A stretch of DNA of 64,000 nt, taken from assembly GCA_035999765.1 (NCBI GenBank), contig CP108521.1, positions 10,354,001-10,418,000 of the forward strand. The letters are read 5' to 3'. Each line of letters opens with the position of its first letter. Within the stretch, counting starts at the first letter, position 1. This stretch comes from Streptomyces sp. NBC_01231. GTDB lineage: Bacteria; Actinomycetota; Actinomycetes; Streptomycetales; Streptomycetaceae. The notes beneath the pieces were generated by a model. That model searched no databases, had not been told where the DNA came from, and worked only from the letters and a program-made list of their open reading frames with translations. A program made the position numbers and the translations under genes. This document shows, piece by piece, positions 24,911 through 32,997 of this stretch.

Positions 24911-26299
24911 ATGAACGCGACCCGAACGAGCAGCGAGCCGGCACCGAGCGGCACCGCCCGACGGGATGTGCTGTCGGTGCGAGCCCTGGCCAGGCTCGCC
25001 CTGCTGTGTGTCGCCGGTGCCGTCGCGGCCGTGGTGGCAGGCGCCGGATCCGGCCGGTGGCCGGTCCTGCTGCTGGGGCTCGCAGGACTCGCCCTGGCCG
25101 GTGCGGGCATCTGGTGGGCCCTGGCCCACCGGGGGCCGGCCCGCCTTCTGGGCGCCCTGCTGGCGCTGGCCGCGCCCGTCGGCGTCCTGGTGCTCTACGC
25201 CGTGTCGGGACTGCTGGTGGTGGCGGTGGCGGCGGTGGCGTCGTGGGCGCTGGGGCTGGTCTGCGCCAGGAGCGCGCTGCGCCGCCTGCGCAAGCCGCAC
25301 GGCATGCACACCCGGTCGGCCCGGCCGCCCCGCCGACCGGTGCTGATCATGAACCCGCGCTCCGGAGGCGGCAAGGTCGGCCAACACAACCTGGTGGAGC
25401 GGGCGGAGGCGTTGGGCGCCCGGGTGGTGCTGCTCGACCTCGACACCGACCCGGATCCGGTGGCCTTGGCGCGACAGGCCGTGGCCGAGGGCGCGGACCT
25501 GCTCGGCGTGGCGGGTGGTGACGGCACACAGGCCCTGGTGGCAGGGGTGGCGGCCGAACACGGGCTGCCGTTCCTGGTCGTGGCCGCCGGCACCCGCAAC
25601 CACTTCGCCATGGACCTCGGCCTGGACCGCGACGACCCGGCCGCCTGCCTCGACGCTCTCTCGGACGGTGTGGAACTGCGCCTCGACCTGGGGGACGTGG
25701 AAGGGCGGCCGTTCGTCAACACGGTCTCGTTCGGGGCGTACGCGGAGATCGTGCAGAGCCCCGACTACCGCGACGCCAAGGCGGCCACCGCCCTCGAGCA
25801 GTTGCCGGACCTGCTGGTCGGCGACGGCGGCGCCTCCCTCGACGTCCGGGCGGACGACGAACGGGTGCACACCCCGCAGGCCCTCCTGGTCAGCAACAAC
25901 CCCTACGGCAGGGCCGATCCCCTCGGCGGTGGACGCAGACCCAGACTCGACGCGGGCAGGCTCGGTGTGATCGCGGTCCGGGTGGAAGGCCCCGCGCAGG
26001 CCGCCGAACTGGCGTTGCGCGGTGAACGGGCCAGCAGCATCACGGCGTTGAAGGCACGTCGCGTGGTCGTCGAGGCCGACGAGGAGCTCATCCCGGTGGC
26101 CGTCGACGGCGAGGCCCTGACCCTGCCCCAGCCCGTCGTGTGCACGGTACGGCCCGGCGTCCTGAGGGTGCGGGTGCCCAGACACCGTCCGGGCGCGCCG
26201 TACGTCGCGCCGTCCGTCGACTGGCGGCGTGTCGTCCGTCTCGCCTTCGGTCGGACCCCCCACCCGTCCCGGAAGAAACAGGAGCAGAGCGATGCTTGA
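24911..26299 (+). CDS. Membrane-anchored diacylglycerol kinase-family lipid kinase
   Basis: The start chosen is the ATG giving MNATRTSSEPAPS; an upstream frame extension lacks protein character. 462 residues. The first 125 residues contain about four membrane segments. The catalytic DAGK domain follows with PVLIMNPRSGGGKVG, the nucleotide-binding GVAGGDGTQALVAG motif, VAAGTRNHFAMDLGLDRDD and a C-terminal LIPVAVDGEAL strand. These enzymes phosphorylate diacylglycerol or related lipids (YegS/BmrU type). Its last 8 bases overlap the start of the PAP2 phosphatase gene, so kinase and phosphatase are translationally coupled. Confidence 0.88.
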   Translation: MNATRTSSEPAPSGTARRDVLSVRALARLALLCVAGAVAAVVAGAGSGRWPVLLLGLAGLALAGAGIWWALAHRGPARLLGALLALAAPVGVLVLYAVSGLLVVAVAAVASWALGLVCARSALRRLRKPHGMHTRSARPPRRPVLIMNPRSGGGKVGQHNLVERAEALGARVVLLDLDTDPDPVALARQAVAEGADLLGVAGGDGTQALVAGVAAEHGLPFLVVAAGTRNHFAMDLGLDRDDPAACLDALSDGVELRLDLGDVEGRPFVNTVSFGAYAEIVQSPDYRDAKAATALEQLPDLLVGDGGASLDVRADDERVHTPQALLVSNNPYGRADPLGGGRRPRLDAGRLGVIAVRVEGPAQAAELALRGERASSITALKARRVVVEADEELIPVAVDGEALTLPQPVVCTVRPGVLRVRVPRHRPGAPYVAPSVDWRRVVRLAFGRTPHPSRKKQEQSDA

Positions 26300-26867
26300 C
26301 CGCCCCACGCGGAACCATCGGGCGCAGCGGGGCCTGATGCGCGATCTCGCCGCCCTCGACCAGGCGCTCTACGAGGCCGTCACGATCACCAGGACACCCA
26401 CGCTGGACTCCGCACTGCGGCGGCTGTCGGCGGCCGCGGACCACTCCAAGATCTCGTTCGTGGCCGCGGGACTTCTCGCCCTGCGTCCCGGTCGGCCGCG
26501 TCGTGCCGCCGTTCTCGGTGTCGCGGCCGTCGGTGTCGCCTCCACGACCGCCAACCTGCTCGGGAAGCGTCTCGTCCGGCGGCCGCGTCCCCACCGTGCC
26601 GAGGACTCGCCGTTCCCGGGCAGGCACGTGCCCATGCCGGCGTCCGCGTCCTTTCCCTCCGGCCACACGGCCTCCGCTGTCGCCTTCGCCGCCGCGGTGG
26701 GCCCCGCGTTCCCGGTCGCCACGGTCCCGCTCGGCCTGCTGGCCTGCGCGGTGGGCTACTCGCGGATCCACACCGGAGTGCATTACCCGGGCGATGTCGT
26801 CGCCGGCGCGGTCCTGGGAACCGGCGCGGCGGCCGCGGTCCTCGCCGCCGCCCACTGGGACGGCTGA
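26292..26867 (+). CDS. PAP2-family membrane phosphatase
   Basis: ATG start overlapping the kinase stop; GGAGCAG lies 5 bp upstream. 191 residues with about five membrane segments. The phosphatase motifs are complete: KRLVRRPRP (C1), ASFPSGHTA (C2) and YSRIHTGVHYPGDVVAG (C3). It acts on phosphatidic acid, prenyl diphosphate or a similar lipid. Coupling to the upstream lipid kinase suggests the pair sets a lipid phosphorylation balance. Confidence 0.9.
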   Translation: MLDRPTRNHRAQRGLMRDLAALDQALYEAVTITRTPTLDSALRRLSAAADHSKISFVAAGLLALRPGRPRRAAVLGVAAVGVASTTANLLGKRLVRRPRPHRAEDSPFPGRHVPMPASASFPSGHTASAVAFAAAVGPAFPVATVPLGLLACAVGYSRIHTGVHYPGDVVAGAVLGTGAAAAVLAAAHWDG

Positions 26868-26909
26868 GCGGGACCACCTTCCGCCATGTTCAGGTGCTCG
26901 GGGCCGGCG

Positions 26910-27017
26910 TGAAGGCCGCATGAAGTCGACGTGATGGTCCGCATGAGGGTCGGCGTGAAGCTCGACCTGAAGGCCGACAATGAAGCTCCACTTGAAGGTC
27001 GGCATGAAGGTCGGCGT
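26910..27017. repeat. Degenerate 12-bp tandem repeat, about nine copies
   Basis: The unit is close to TGAAGGTCGGCG. Nine units of 11-13 bp follow one another, such as TGAAGGCCGCA, TGATGGTCCGCA, TGAGGGTCGGCG, TGAAGCTCGACC and two near-identical copies TGAAGGTCGGCA/TGAAGGTCGGCG at the end. The array fills the space between two convergent genes and ends 4 bp before the stop codon of the minus-strand gene. Confidence 0.88.
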
Positions 27018-27020
27018 GGC

Positions 27021-28412
27021 TCAGGCCCGCAGCGGGTTCGCGCGGGCCACCGCCAACAGGTACCAGGCGGTGGCACCCGCATGGCGGAACGGGTAGTAGC
27101 CGAACCCGAAACCCGTGTCGAGCGGGCTGCTCGCGGAGACGACTCCGGACCGCACGGGAAGTGCTCCGCCGCCTACGGTCTGCCCGCCGCCGAGCAGGTC
27201 CTGGGCGCGCTCGACGGAGGCGAGCAGCCGCCGAGCGTGTGTCTCGTCGCCGTCGGCGCGCCGGTCGCGCAGGGCGAGCGCCAGATGCGCGGTTCCCTCG
27301 AACCACACGCCGTTGCGGTCGGGCTTGGGCTGGCCCTCGGCGATCGGAGCGTCCTCGTTCGCCAGCAGACCGGCCGAGCTGAAGGTGACACCCTCGTACG
27401 ACTGTCCCGCCGGCACCGTGCTGTTGCGTCGGTCGGCCGTGTCCAGGACGGCCAGTTCGGTCGCGGCCCAGTCCAGCGAGCGGGCGTGGGCGGGGGAGGC
27501 GAGGGCGAGGTGGGTCCAGGTCTGGGTGTCCTCGGGGATCGGCGACCTGTTGATCGTCACGCCGTCGTTGGTGCCGGTGTAGAAGAAGCCCCCCGACGGC
27601 TCCCACATGCTCGTGACGAAGGCCGCGGCCCGGGCCCGCCGTTCACGCCACACCCTGTCGCCGGTGAGCCGGCCGAGCTGTCCGAACAGGGCGACCAGGT
27701 CGGTGTTGTGCTCGGTGGAGGTGAAGGGCAGTTTCGCGTCGGCGCCGTCGACGCCGAACTTGTAGCCGCCGAGCGGTTCGTCGGTGCGGCCGACGCGCTC
27801 GATCCACTCGCCGATCCGGACGGCCCCCGTGAGGAAGCGGCGCTGGCCGGTCCGGCGGGCCAGCGCGCCGAGCGCGATGCCGGCCCAGGCCATGTCGCCC
27901 ACGGCGGTGCCGGTGAAGCCGAACTGGGTTCCCACGTTGGCCGTGCCGTCCGCCCGTACGAAGCCGTCCGGCTGCGGTGAACCGTCGTAGAAGGTGTACG
28001 GCCCCACGTTGTACGCCTGCCGCAGCCTTCCGTCGTCGTGGGCGGGGTCATGGGCCTGGGCGTAGAGGAGCGCGTCACCGAGCGCCACGGCCCGGGAGCG
28101 GCTGCCCCGGGTGCCCGATGCGAGATGGGCCAGGATCACGAGTGCGTTGTCGTACGTGAACGCGGTGCTGAACAGGCCGGCCTGGTCGGAGTAGCTCTGG
28201 GCGAGCCGGATCGTGCCATGGTCCGGATAGGCGTCCGTGGCGGCGGCGAGGAAGGCGTACGCCCGCTGTGGTGCGCCGGCTCTGCCCGCGGACGGGCGTT
28301 CCGCCGCCGAAGCCGCGCCGGCTCCGCCCACGGTGAGGACCGAGGCGCCGACACCGAGGCCGGTCCCGATGAGGGCGCGACGGCTGAATACCGGGCGTTG
28401 GCTGCCGGTCAT
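27021..28412 (-). CDS. Tat-exported six-hairpin glycosidase-like protein of unknown specificity
   Basis: ATG start; 463 residues. A Tat signal (RRALIGTGLGVGASVLTVGG) ends near ASAAERP. The rest is a string of helix pairs with aromatic loops typical of an (alpha/alpha)6 barrel: GLFSTAFTYDNALVILAHLA, FTGTAVGDMAWAGIALGALA, STEHNTDLVALFGQLGRLTG, GVWFEGTAHLALALRDR and GFGFGYYPFRHAGATAWYLL. I cannot place it in a numbered GH family. A LacI-type palindrome lies 50 bp upstream, implying control by a sugar. Confidence 0.65.
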   Translation of the reverse strand: MTGSQRPVFSRRALIGTGLGVGASVLTVGGAGAASAAERPSAGRAGAPQRAYAFLAAATDAYPDHGTIRLAQSYSDQAGLFSTAFTYDNALVILAHLASGTRGSRSRAVALGDALLYAQAHDPAHDDGRLRQAYNVGPYTFYDGSPQPDGFVRADGTANVGTQFGFTGTAVGDMAWAGIALGALARRTGQRRFLTGAVRIGEWIERVGRTDEPLGGYKFGVDGADAKLPFTSTEHNTDLVALFGQLGRLTGDRVWRERRARAAAFVTSMWEPSGGFFYTGTNDGVTINRSPIPEDTQTWTHLALASPAHARSLDWAATELAVLDTADRRNSTVPAGQSYEGVTFSSAGLLANEDAPIAEGQPKPDRNGVWFEGTAHLALALRDRRADGDETHARRLLASVERAQDLLGGGQTVGGGALPVRSGVVSASSPLDTGFGFGYYPFRHAGATAWYLLAVARANPLRA

Positions 28413-28461
28413 GGGTCTCCTCGAAGGTGCGGGTCAGGCCGGGAGAGGCACACGGCACGCC

Positions 28462-28475
28462 TGAGAGCGCTCTCA
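28462..28475. promoter_or_regulatory. LacI-type operator TGAGAGCGCTCTCA
   Basis: A perfect 14-bp palindrome, identical to the one at 31772-31785. It lies 50 bp upstream of the six-hairpin-like gene. LacI-family repressors in Streptomyces recognise palindromes with this central CG; the base pattern differs from the CebR box at 22684. Confidence 0.78.
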
Positions 28476-28708
28476 CGAGTGCGCGCTCATTGTGCTGTCG
28501 TGCGTGCTTCTGGTCAACGTACGTGACACCTGCGTCAGTTGGGCGTCAGGTCACGCCCCTTCAGTTACGCGCAGGGCAGCACGCACGGGACGGCACGCAC
28601 GGACGGCGCCCGCAGGGACGCACATGATGGCGGCCGGACCTCCACCTCATGGCGCGGCGGTTGTGAAGGGCGGCACTCGCCGCCTGGCCACGCGAGCAGG
28701 CCGCGCTT

Positions 28709-29440
28709 TCAGTGGCCGGTGAGGCCCGCCAGCACCTCGGTGACGTGCTGGCGGACCACGGCCCAGCCGGAGGCGTCGAGTGTGCCGAGGGTTGTGCCCT
28801 GGAGGGCGTTCAGTATCTGTTCGGTGCCGGTGCCGGCACCGATGTCGTACGCGGTGCTGTCGCTGAGGACCTCGTAACCGTCACGGACGGCGACACGAAG
28901 AAGGTGGCGTCCACCGTCGGCATGCACGGCGGCGGCGACTATGAAGGGCGGCGGTCCACCGGCCTCACCGTCCAGCTTGCGGTACCCGCTGACGACCGGC
29001 TCGTGCCAGCGAAGGCCGAGCAGGAGGTGACGCTTGGCCAGAACCTCGGCGAGGTCGGTCTCGTGGACCCGGTCCGCCTCCAGAACGACGGCACGGGCGT
29101 TGAGTACGAGAGCCGCGGGCAACAGACAGCGCAGGGTGCTGCCGACCAGGTTGCCGCCGACCGTGGCGGTGCGACGCACGGCTCCCGTCCCCACTGTCGA
29201 GGCCGCCCGACGCAGCGCCTCGGGCACGCGGTCGTCGATCTGGCGCAACACCACGGCCGCGCCGAGGGCCTCGCGCTCGATCACGTTGGCCTCCGGCAAG
29301 TGGCGCAGCGACATGGCCTGGTCGGGGAACCCGTCCTGTTGCCAGGTGGCCCACACGAGCGTCGCACCACCGATCGGCACGGCCCCCTCAGTCAGGCACT
29401 CCTGCGCTTCGGACACGGACACCGGCAGACGCAACAACAC
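28709..29440 (-). CDS. FAD-binding (CoxM/XDH medium-subunit-like) protein
   Basis: GTG start with a weak site; 243 residues, shorter than the usual about 290. The FAD-binding pattern is visible: GAVPIGGATLVWATWQQD, then RRTATVGGNLVGSTLRCLLP, the xanthine-dehydrogenase-type TxGGN loop. No large or small molybdopterin subunit gene is adjacent, so it may be an orphan or act with distant partners. Function beyond FAD binding is inference. Confidence 0.7.
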   Translation of the reverse strand: MLLRLPVSVSEAQECLTEGAVPIGGATLVWATWQQDGFPDQAMSLRHLPEANVIEREALGAAVVLRQIDDRVPEALRRAASTVGTGAVRRTATVGGNLVGSTLRCLLPAALVLNARAVVLEADRVHETDLAEVLAKRHLLLGLRWHEPVVSGYRKLDGEAGGPPPFIVAAAVHADGGRHLLRVAVRDGYEVLSDSTAYDIGAGTGTEQILNALQGTTLGTLDASGWAVVRQHVTEVLAGLTGH

Positions 29441-29700
29441 GGGAACCGACCAGCCCTTCCGGCGAGTTGATGGCGGAGGAGAGAAGAGACGGAGAACAGC
29501 ACCTCAGCCACACGATCACTGACATGGCGCATTCTTTCCCTTGGAGAGGGGGCGCGTGCAGGGCTCATCGCCCCGCTGGCCCGCGCCCCTCGCGCGCTGG
29601 CCCGCGCCGCGGGCGGGGATGTGGGTGCGGGCCGTCATCGTTGGCCCGGTGCAGCACGGGGGTGGTCGGCGTACCGCTTTCCACCCCCGTGCCCTCGGGG

Positions 29701-30219
29701 TCAGCGCCGGTTCGGGCGTCTCTTCGTGATGTGGAACCGGGCTACGCCGTCCTGCCTGCCGATCTCCTGGAAGCCGGCCTTCTCCAGCGCTCGGACGGAG
29801 GACGGGTTGGCGGTTTCGACGTCGGCCTGAACCGTGTGGACGTCGGGAGCGGTGAGAGCGAACTCCGCCAGCGCCCGGGCGGCTTCGGGTGCGTAGCCGC
29901 GTCCGCGACGGGTGGGCACGATGCCGTAGCCGAGTTCCAGTGCACCATCGGTAGGGGGCCAGAACAGGCCGACAGAGCCGACCACCAGGCCGCTGCCGCG
30001 TTCGACCACGAGACGGTGGCCGTAGGTGCCGAGCCAGTCGGCGTTCCCGCCGATGAGGCCGGCGATGACCTGGTCGCCCTCCGCGGGGAAGTCCTCGGCC
30101 CAGTGGTCGAGTCGGGAACCGTGCAGGACGGTTGCGATCTCGTCGGGAGACCATGGCCGCAGGATGAGCCGGTCGGTACGCAGGTCCGCGTCAGCGGATG
30201 AGGGGAGAAGAGAAGACAC
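29701..30219 (-). CDS. GNAT-family N-acetyltransferase (RimJ/RimL-like)
   Basis: The start chosen is the GTG giving (V)SSLLPSSADADLRTD, with AGGAG 6 bp upstream; 172 residues. RTDRLILRPWSPDEIATVLH is the RimJ/RimL-type N-terminus, GYGIVPTRRGRGYAPEAARA is the acetyl-CoA loop, and ETANPSSVRALEKAGFQEIG is motif B. The substrate is unknown; protein N-termini or small amines are usual. Confidence 0.87.
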   Translation of the reverse strand: MSSLLPSSADADLRTDRLILRPWSPDEIATVLHGSRLDHWAEDFPAEGDQVIAGLIGGNADWLGTYGHRLVVERGSGLVVGSVGLFWPPTDGALELGYGIVPTRRGRGYAPEAARALAEFALTAPDVHTVQADVETANPSSVRALEKAGFQEIGRQDGVARFHITKRRPNRR

Positions 30220-30418
30220 GTGACACTCCTGGTCGTTCGTACGACCCGGACCACGCTCCAACGGCGCGCGGACCGGACAAGGGCATGCTGAACACGGCCA
30301 TGGCAGCCATATTCATCAACCTCCTCGCCGAACCGTGAGCACGTGTCGTTCGCCGCGCGACGCTACCGGGGGCTCAATGGTCACGACAACTGGGTATTCC
30401 TCGACGCGAGTTGGACCG

Positions 30419-30521
30419 CATCGAACCGGTGGCCGGAGGATCCGCATCGAACCTGTGGGCCGGAGGATCCGCCGCCGGTTCACCGCGATCCTCCGGCCCT
30501 TCCGGCCCTTCCGGCCCTTCC
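30419..30521. repeat. Imperfect 25-bp duplication and 9-bp tandem repeat
   Basis: CATCGAACC followed by GTGGCCGGAGGATCCG occurs twice (from 30419 and 30444). Then GGCCCTTCC is repeated three times exactly at 30495-30521. The tract sits in the 323-bp gap between the GNAT and protease 3'/5' regions, where I see no gene. Confidence 0.75.
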
Positions 30522-30542
30522 GTGCCATCCGGCCTCTTCGGT

Positions 30543-31724
30543 TCAGGCCGTGTGCAGGGTGAGCCCGTAGCGGCCGAGTATCTCGTTGACGGGCTGGAAC
30601 CAGGTCTCTCCGCCACCGGCGCAGTTGCCCCAGCCACCCGAGGTGACCCCTTGCGCCTGGTCACCGCTGATGAAGGAGCCGCCGGAGTCCCCGGGTTCGG
30701 CGCAGACGCTGGTCTTCGTCATCTGGCGCACCGCGCCCTGGCTGTAGTTGACCGTCTCGTTCTTCGCCAGCACCGTGCCGCAGTGCCAATGTGTGGTGGA
30801 GCCCGAGCGGCAGATCGAGGCGCCGACGGGCGACTCGGCCGAGCCGCGCACGAGTTGGTCCGGGATCGTGCCCCAGCCGAGGACCACCGGCACCGTCCAC
30901 CATCCGCTGCCCACGCTGATCCACGCGTAGTCGTTGTCGGGGAACGAGGAGCCCTGGAAGGTGCCGATGTACGAGCCGTCCCAGCCGCTGACGCCGGCTC
31001 CCGCCCGGCCGCAGTGCCCGGCGGTGACGAACCCGCCATGGACCGAGAAGCCGATGGAACAGCGGACGTTGCCCGTGTAGTAGGGGTCACCGCCCACGGT
31101 GCCCGCCGCAAAGGTCCGGGGCTCGTTCCGCACCGTCCGCACCGTCACCGGACCGGTCTCGCGGGCCCGGGCGACGAACCGCAGGACATCGTTGTCGGCG
31201 CGCTCGCCTTCGACCACGTTCACCGCGACCGCGTTGGCCGCCGGGTCGACGGACCAACTGCTGACGCCCGATGGCGCGCGCAGCCGGTCGATGCGCGCCT
31301 TGGTGGCGTCCAGTTGCCGCGCGCTGTGCTCCACGGTCCGCACCTGCGCGCCGGTGGCCCGGACCGTCGTGGCCGCCGTGCCCGAGGTGACCGCCACGGT
31401 CAGCCGCTGGCTCGCGGCGTCGAACCACGAGCCCCCGTACGCCGCTCCGGCGGCCCCGCGCGCGGTGGGCAGCAGGGCGGTGGCGTCGCGCTCCGCGGTC
31501 AGTCGAGCCTTCGCCTCGGCCCTCGACAGGCCGAAGTCCCGCTGCATCGCTTCCAGTAGACCGGGGGAGGCGGTCTCGGACGCGGCCGAGTCGGGGGAGT
31601 CGCTCGCGGCGGCGGCCGAGTCGGAGGAGTCGCTCGCCGCGGCCGGCAGGGTCCCGGCCGCCGACCAGCTGCCGAGCATGAGGAGGACGGCCAGGGTGAC
31701 GTGCTGGAGTCTGCTGCGTCTCAT
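30543..31724 (-). CDS. Secreted S1 serine protease, streptogrisin/alpha-lytic type, with pro-domain
   Basis: The start chosen is the ATG giving MRRSRLQHVTLAVLLM, with AAGGCAG upstream; 393 residues. A signal peptide (1-30) is followed by a Ser/Asp/Ala-rich linker, a pro-domain (about 55-205, alpha-lytic type: LLEAMQRDFGLSRAEAKARL) and the mature S1 domain from about 207. The triad is H237 (TAGHCG), D265 (DNDYAW) and S347 (EPGDSGG), with cysteine pairs expected of the family. It is a chymotrypsin-fold protease for extracellular proteolysis. The frame upstream of the start is open all the way into the YihY gene. Confidence 0.92.
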   Translation of the reverse strand: MRRSRLQHVTLAVLLMLGSWSAAGTLPAAASDSSDSAAAASDSPDSAASETASPGLLEAMQRDFGLSRAEAKARLTAERDATALLPTARGAAGAAYGGSWFDAASQRLTVAVTSGTAATTVRATGAQVRTVEHSARQLDATKARIDRLRAPSGVSSWSVDPAANAVAVNVVEGERADNDVLRFVARARETGPVTVRTVRNEPRTFAAGTVGGDPYYTGNVRCSIGFSVHGGFVTAGHCGRAGAGVSGWDGSYIGTFQGSSFPDNDYAWISVGSGWWTVPVVLGWGTIPDQLVRGSAESPVGASICRSGSTTHWHCGTVLAKNETVNYSQGAVRQMTKTSVCAEPGDSGGSFISGDQAQGVTSGGWGNCAGGGETWFQPVNEILGRYGLTLHTA

Positions 31725-31771
31725 GGGAACTGCCTTTCGTCGTTCCAGGGTGGGGGCGGAACCACGCAATC

Positions 31772-31785
31772 TGAGAGCGCTCTCA
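31772..31785. promoter_or_regulatory. LacI-type operator TGAGAGCGCTCTCA
   Basis: The same perfect 14-bp palindrome as at 28462-28475; it lies 48 bp upstream of the protease start, nearly the same spacing. This ties the protease and the six-hairpin-like gene to one repressor. Confidence 0.78.
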
Positions 31786-31937
31786 TGGCGTTGGGCAGAG
31801 CCTAGCCCCAGGCCGCCATCAGGTCTAGGCCAATGCAAGCCTGTTCGTGTCAGGGCGAGTTGGCTCGGTTCGGTCGCAGGTCGGTCGCAGGTCGGTCGCG
31901 GCGGCGATCGAAAGGCAAAGAGCCGAGGCGAGTAATC

Positions 31938-32900
31938 AGGCCCCGGTCCGGGGTCCGGCTGTACCGCTGATGTGATGCCGGCGCGGGCCGCTTCGAGTTG
32001 GGCGGCGAACGCGATGCCGAGGAAGAGCGCGACGGCGGTGAGGTTGGCCCACAGCAGCAGGGCGACGAAGGCGGTGAGCGGTCCGTACACGGATCCGAAG
32101 GCGCCGCTCTCCTCGACGTACAGGGCGAGCAGCCATGTGGCCGACACCCACAGGAGGAGATGGACGGCGGAACCGAACGCCAGCCAGGTGTAGCCCGGTT
32201 GGACCCGCCGGGGCGACCAGCGGAAGATCACGGCGGAAGCCACCCAGGCCAGCGCGAGGCCGACCGGAACGTCGAGCACGCCCCACCACTGCGGCCCACC
32301 GCCCGCCCACCCGGCCGAGCGGGCCACCGCATCCCCGACGGCCGCGCCCGCGACGAGGACGACGAACCCCAGCACCATGGGCAGTCCCGCCGTGAGCGCC
32401 AGCACCAACGCTCGCGCGTACTTGCGAGGGAAGGGACGATCACGCTCGATGCCGTAGATGCGGTTGGCGCCGCGCTCGATCTGCCCCATGGCCGAGGCGA
32501 GGTTCAACAGCGCGAACGCCAGACCGAGCCACAGGGCGAGCGTGCTCCAGACGTCGCCCTGGGCGCTGCGCCGGGTCCCGTCGAAGGCGTCCTCGACGAC
32601 GTCGGCGCTGGCACCCGGCACGATCCGGCCGAGGGTGAGCTCGATGATCCGGCCCACCCCCTCCGTGTGCACCGAGGTTGCCAGACCGACGAGCGCCACG
32701 GTGAACGGCACCAGTCCGAGCACCACTTGGAAGGCGAGGGCCCGTGCGTTGGTGAAGCCGTCCGCGTACCGGAACCGTGCGAAGGAGTCGGTCAGCAGCC
32801 TCCGTCCCCCGTAATGCCGCAGGGCGGTGAACGCTTCGTCGCCGGAGAGTTCGTCTCCGATCATGTCCCGGGTCTGCGGGACGTGGACGGTGGTTCCCAT
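31938..32900 (-). CDS. YihY/virulence factor BrkB-family membrane protein, no in-frame stop
   Basis: ATG start; about 321 residues are protein-like. Six membrane segments are visible, with family motifs FRYADGFTNARALAFQVVLG, SAMGQIERGANRIYGIERDR and FLGIAFAAQLEAAR. The family function is unsettled (membrane permease or transport-related). No stop codon follows in frame: the reading continues through about 70 non-protein-like codons into the downstream protease, giving one 785-codon frame. If one base were inserted in the C or G runs just before the end, a TGA at 31936-31938 would close the gene at the expected place. So either a base is missing here or the gene has lost its stop. Confidence 0.8.
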
Positions 32901-32997
32901 GCGCGGGCGCTCCTCGTCGTGCGGCGGCTCTCCTGTCCGGTTGCCCCGAGAACCGTCCGTCCGACCTCGCCCTGCGGGACTGTGGTGAGGCCGCTCC

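Noticed and set aside
24314..26308. Minus-strand open frame across the lipid kinase
   Set aside because: No domain and improbable composition; the plus strand holds the GGDGT kinase motif.
28709..29440. Carbon monoxide or xanthine dehydrogenase operon
   Set aside because: Only the FAD-binding subunit-like gene is present; no molybdopterin or iron-sulfur subunit gene adjoins it.
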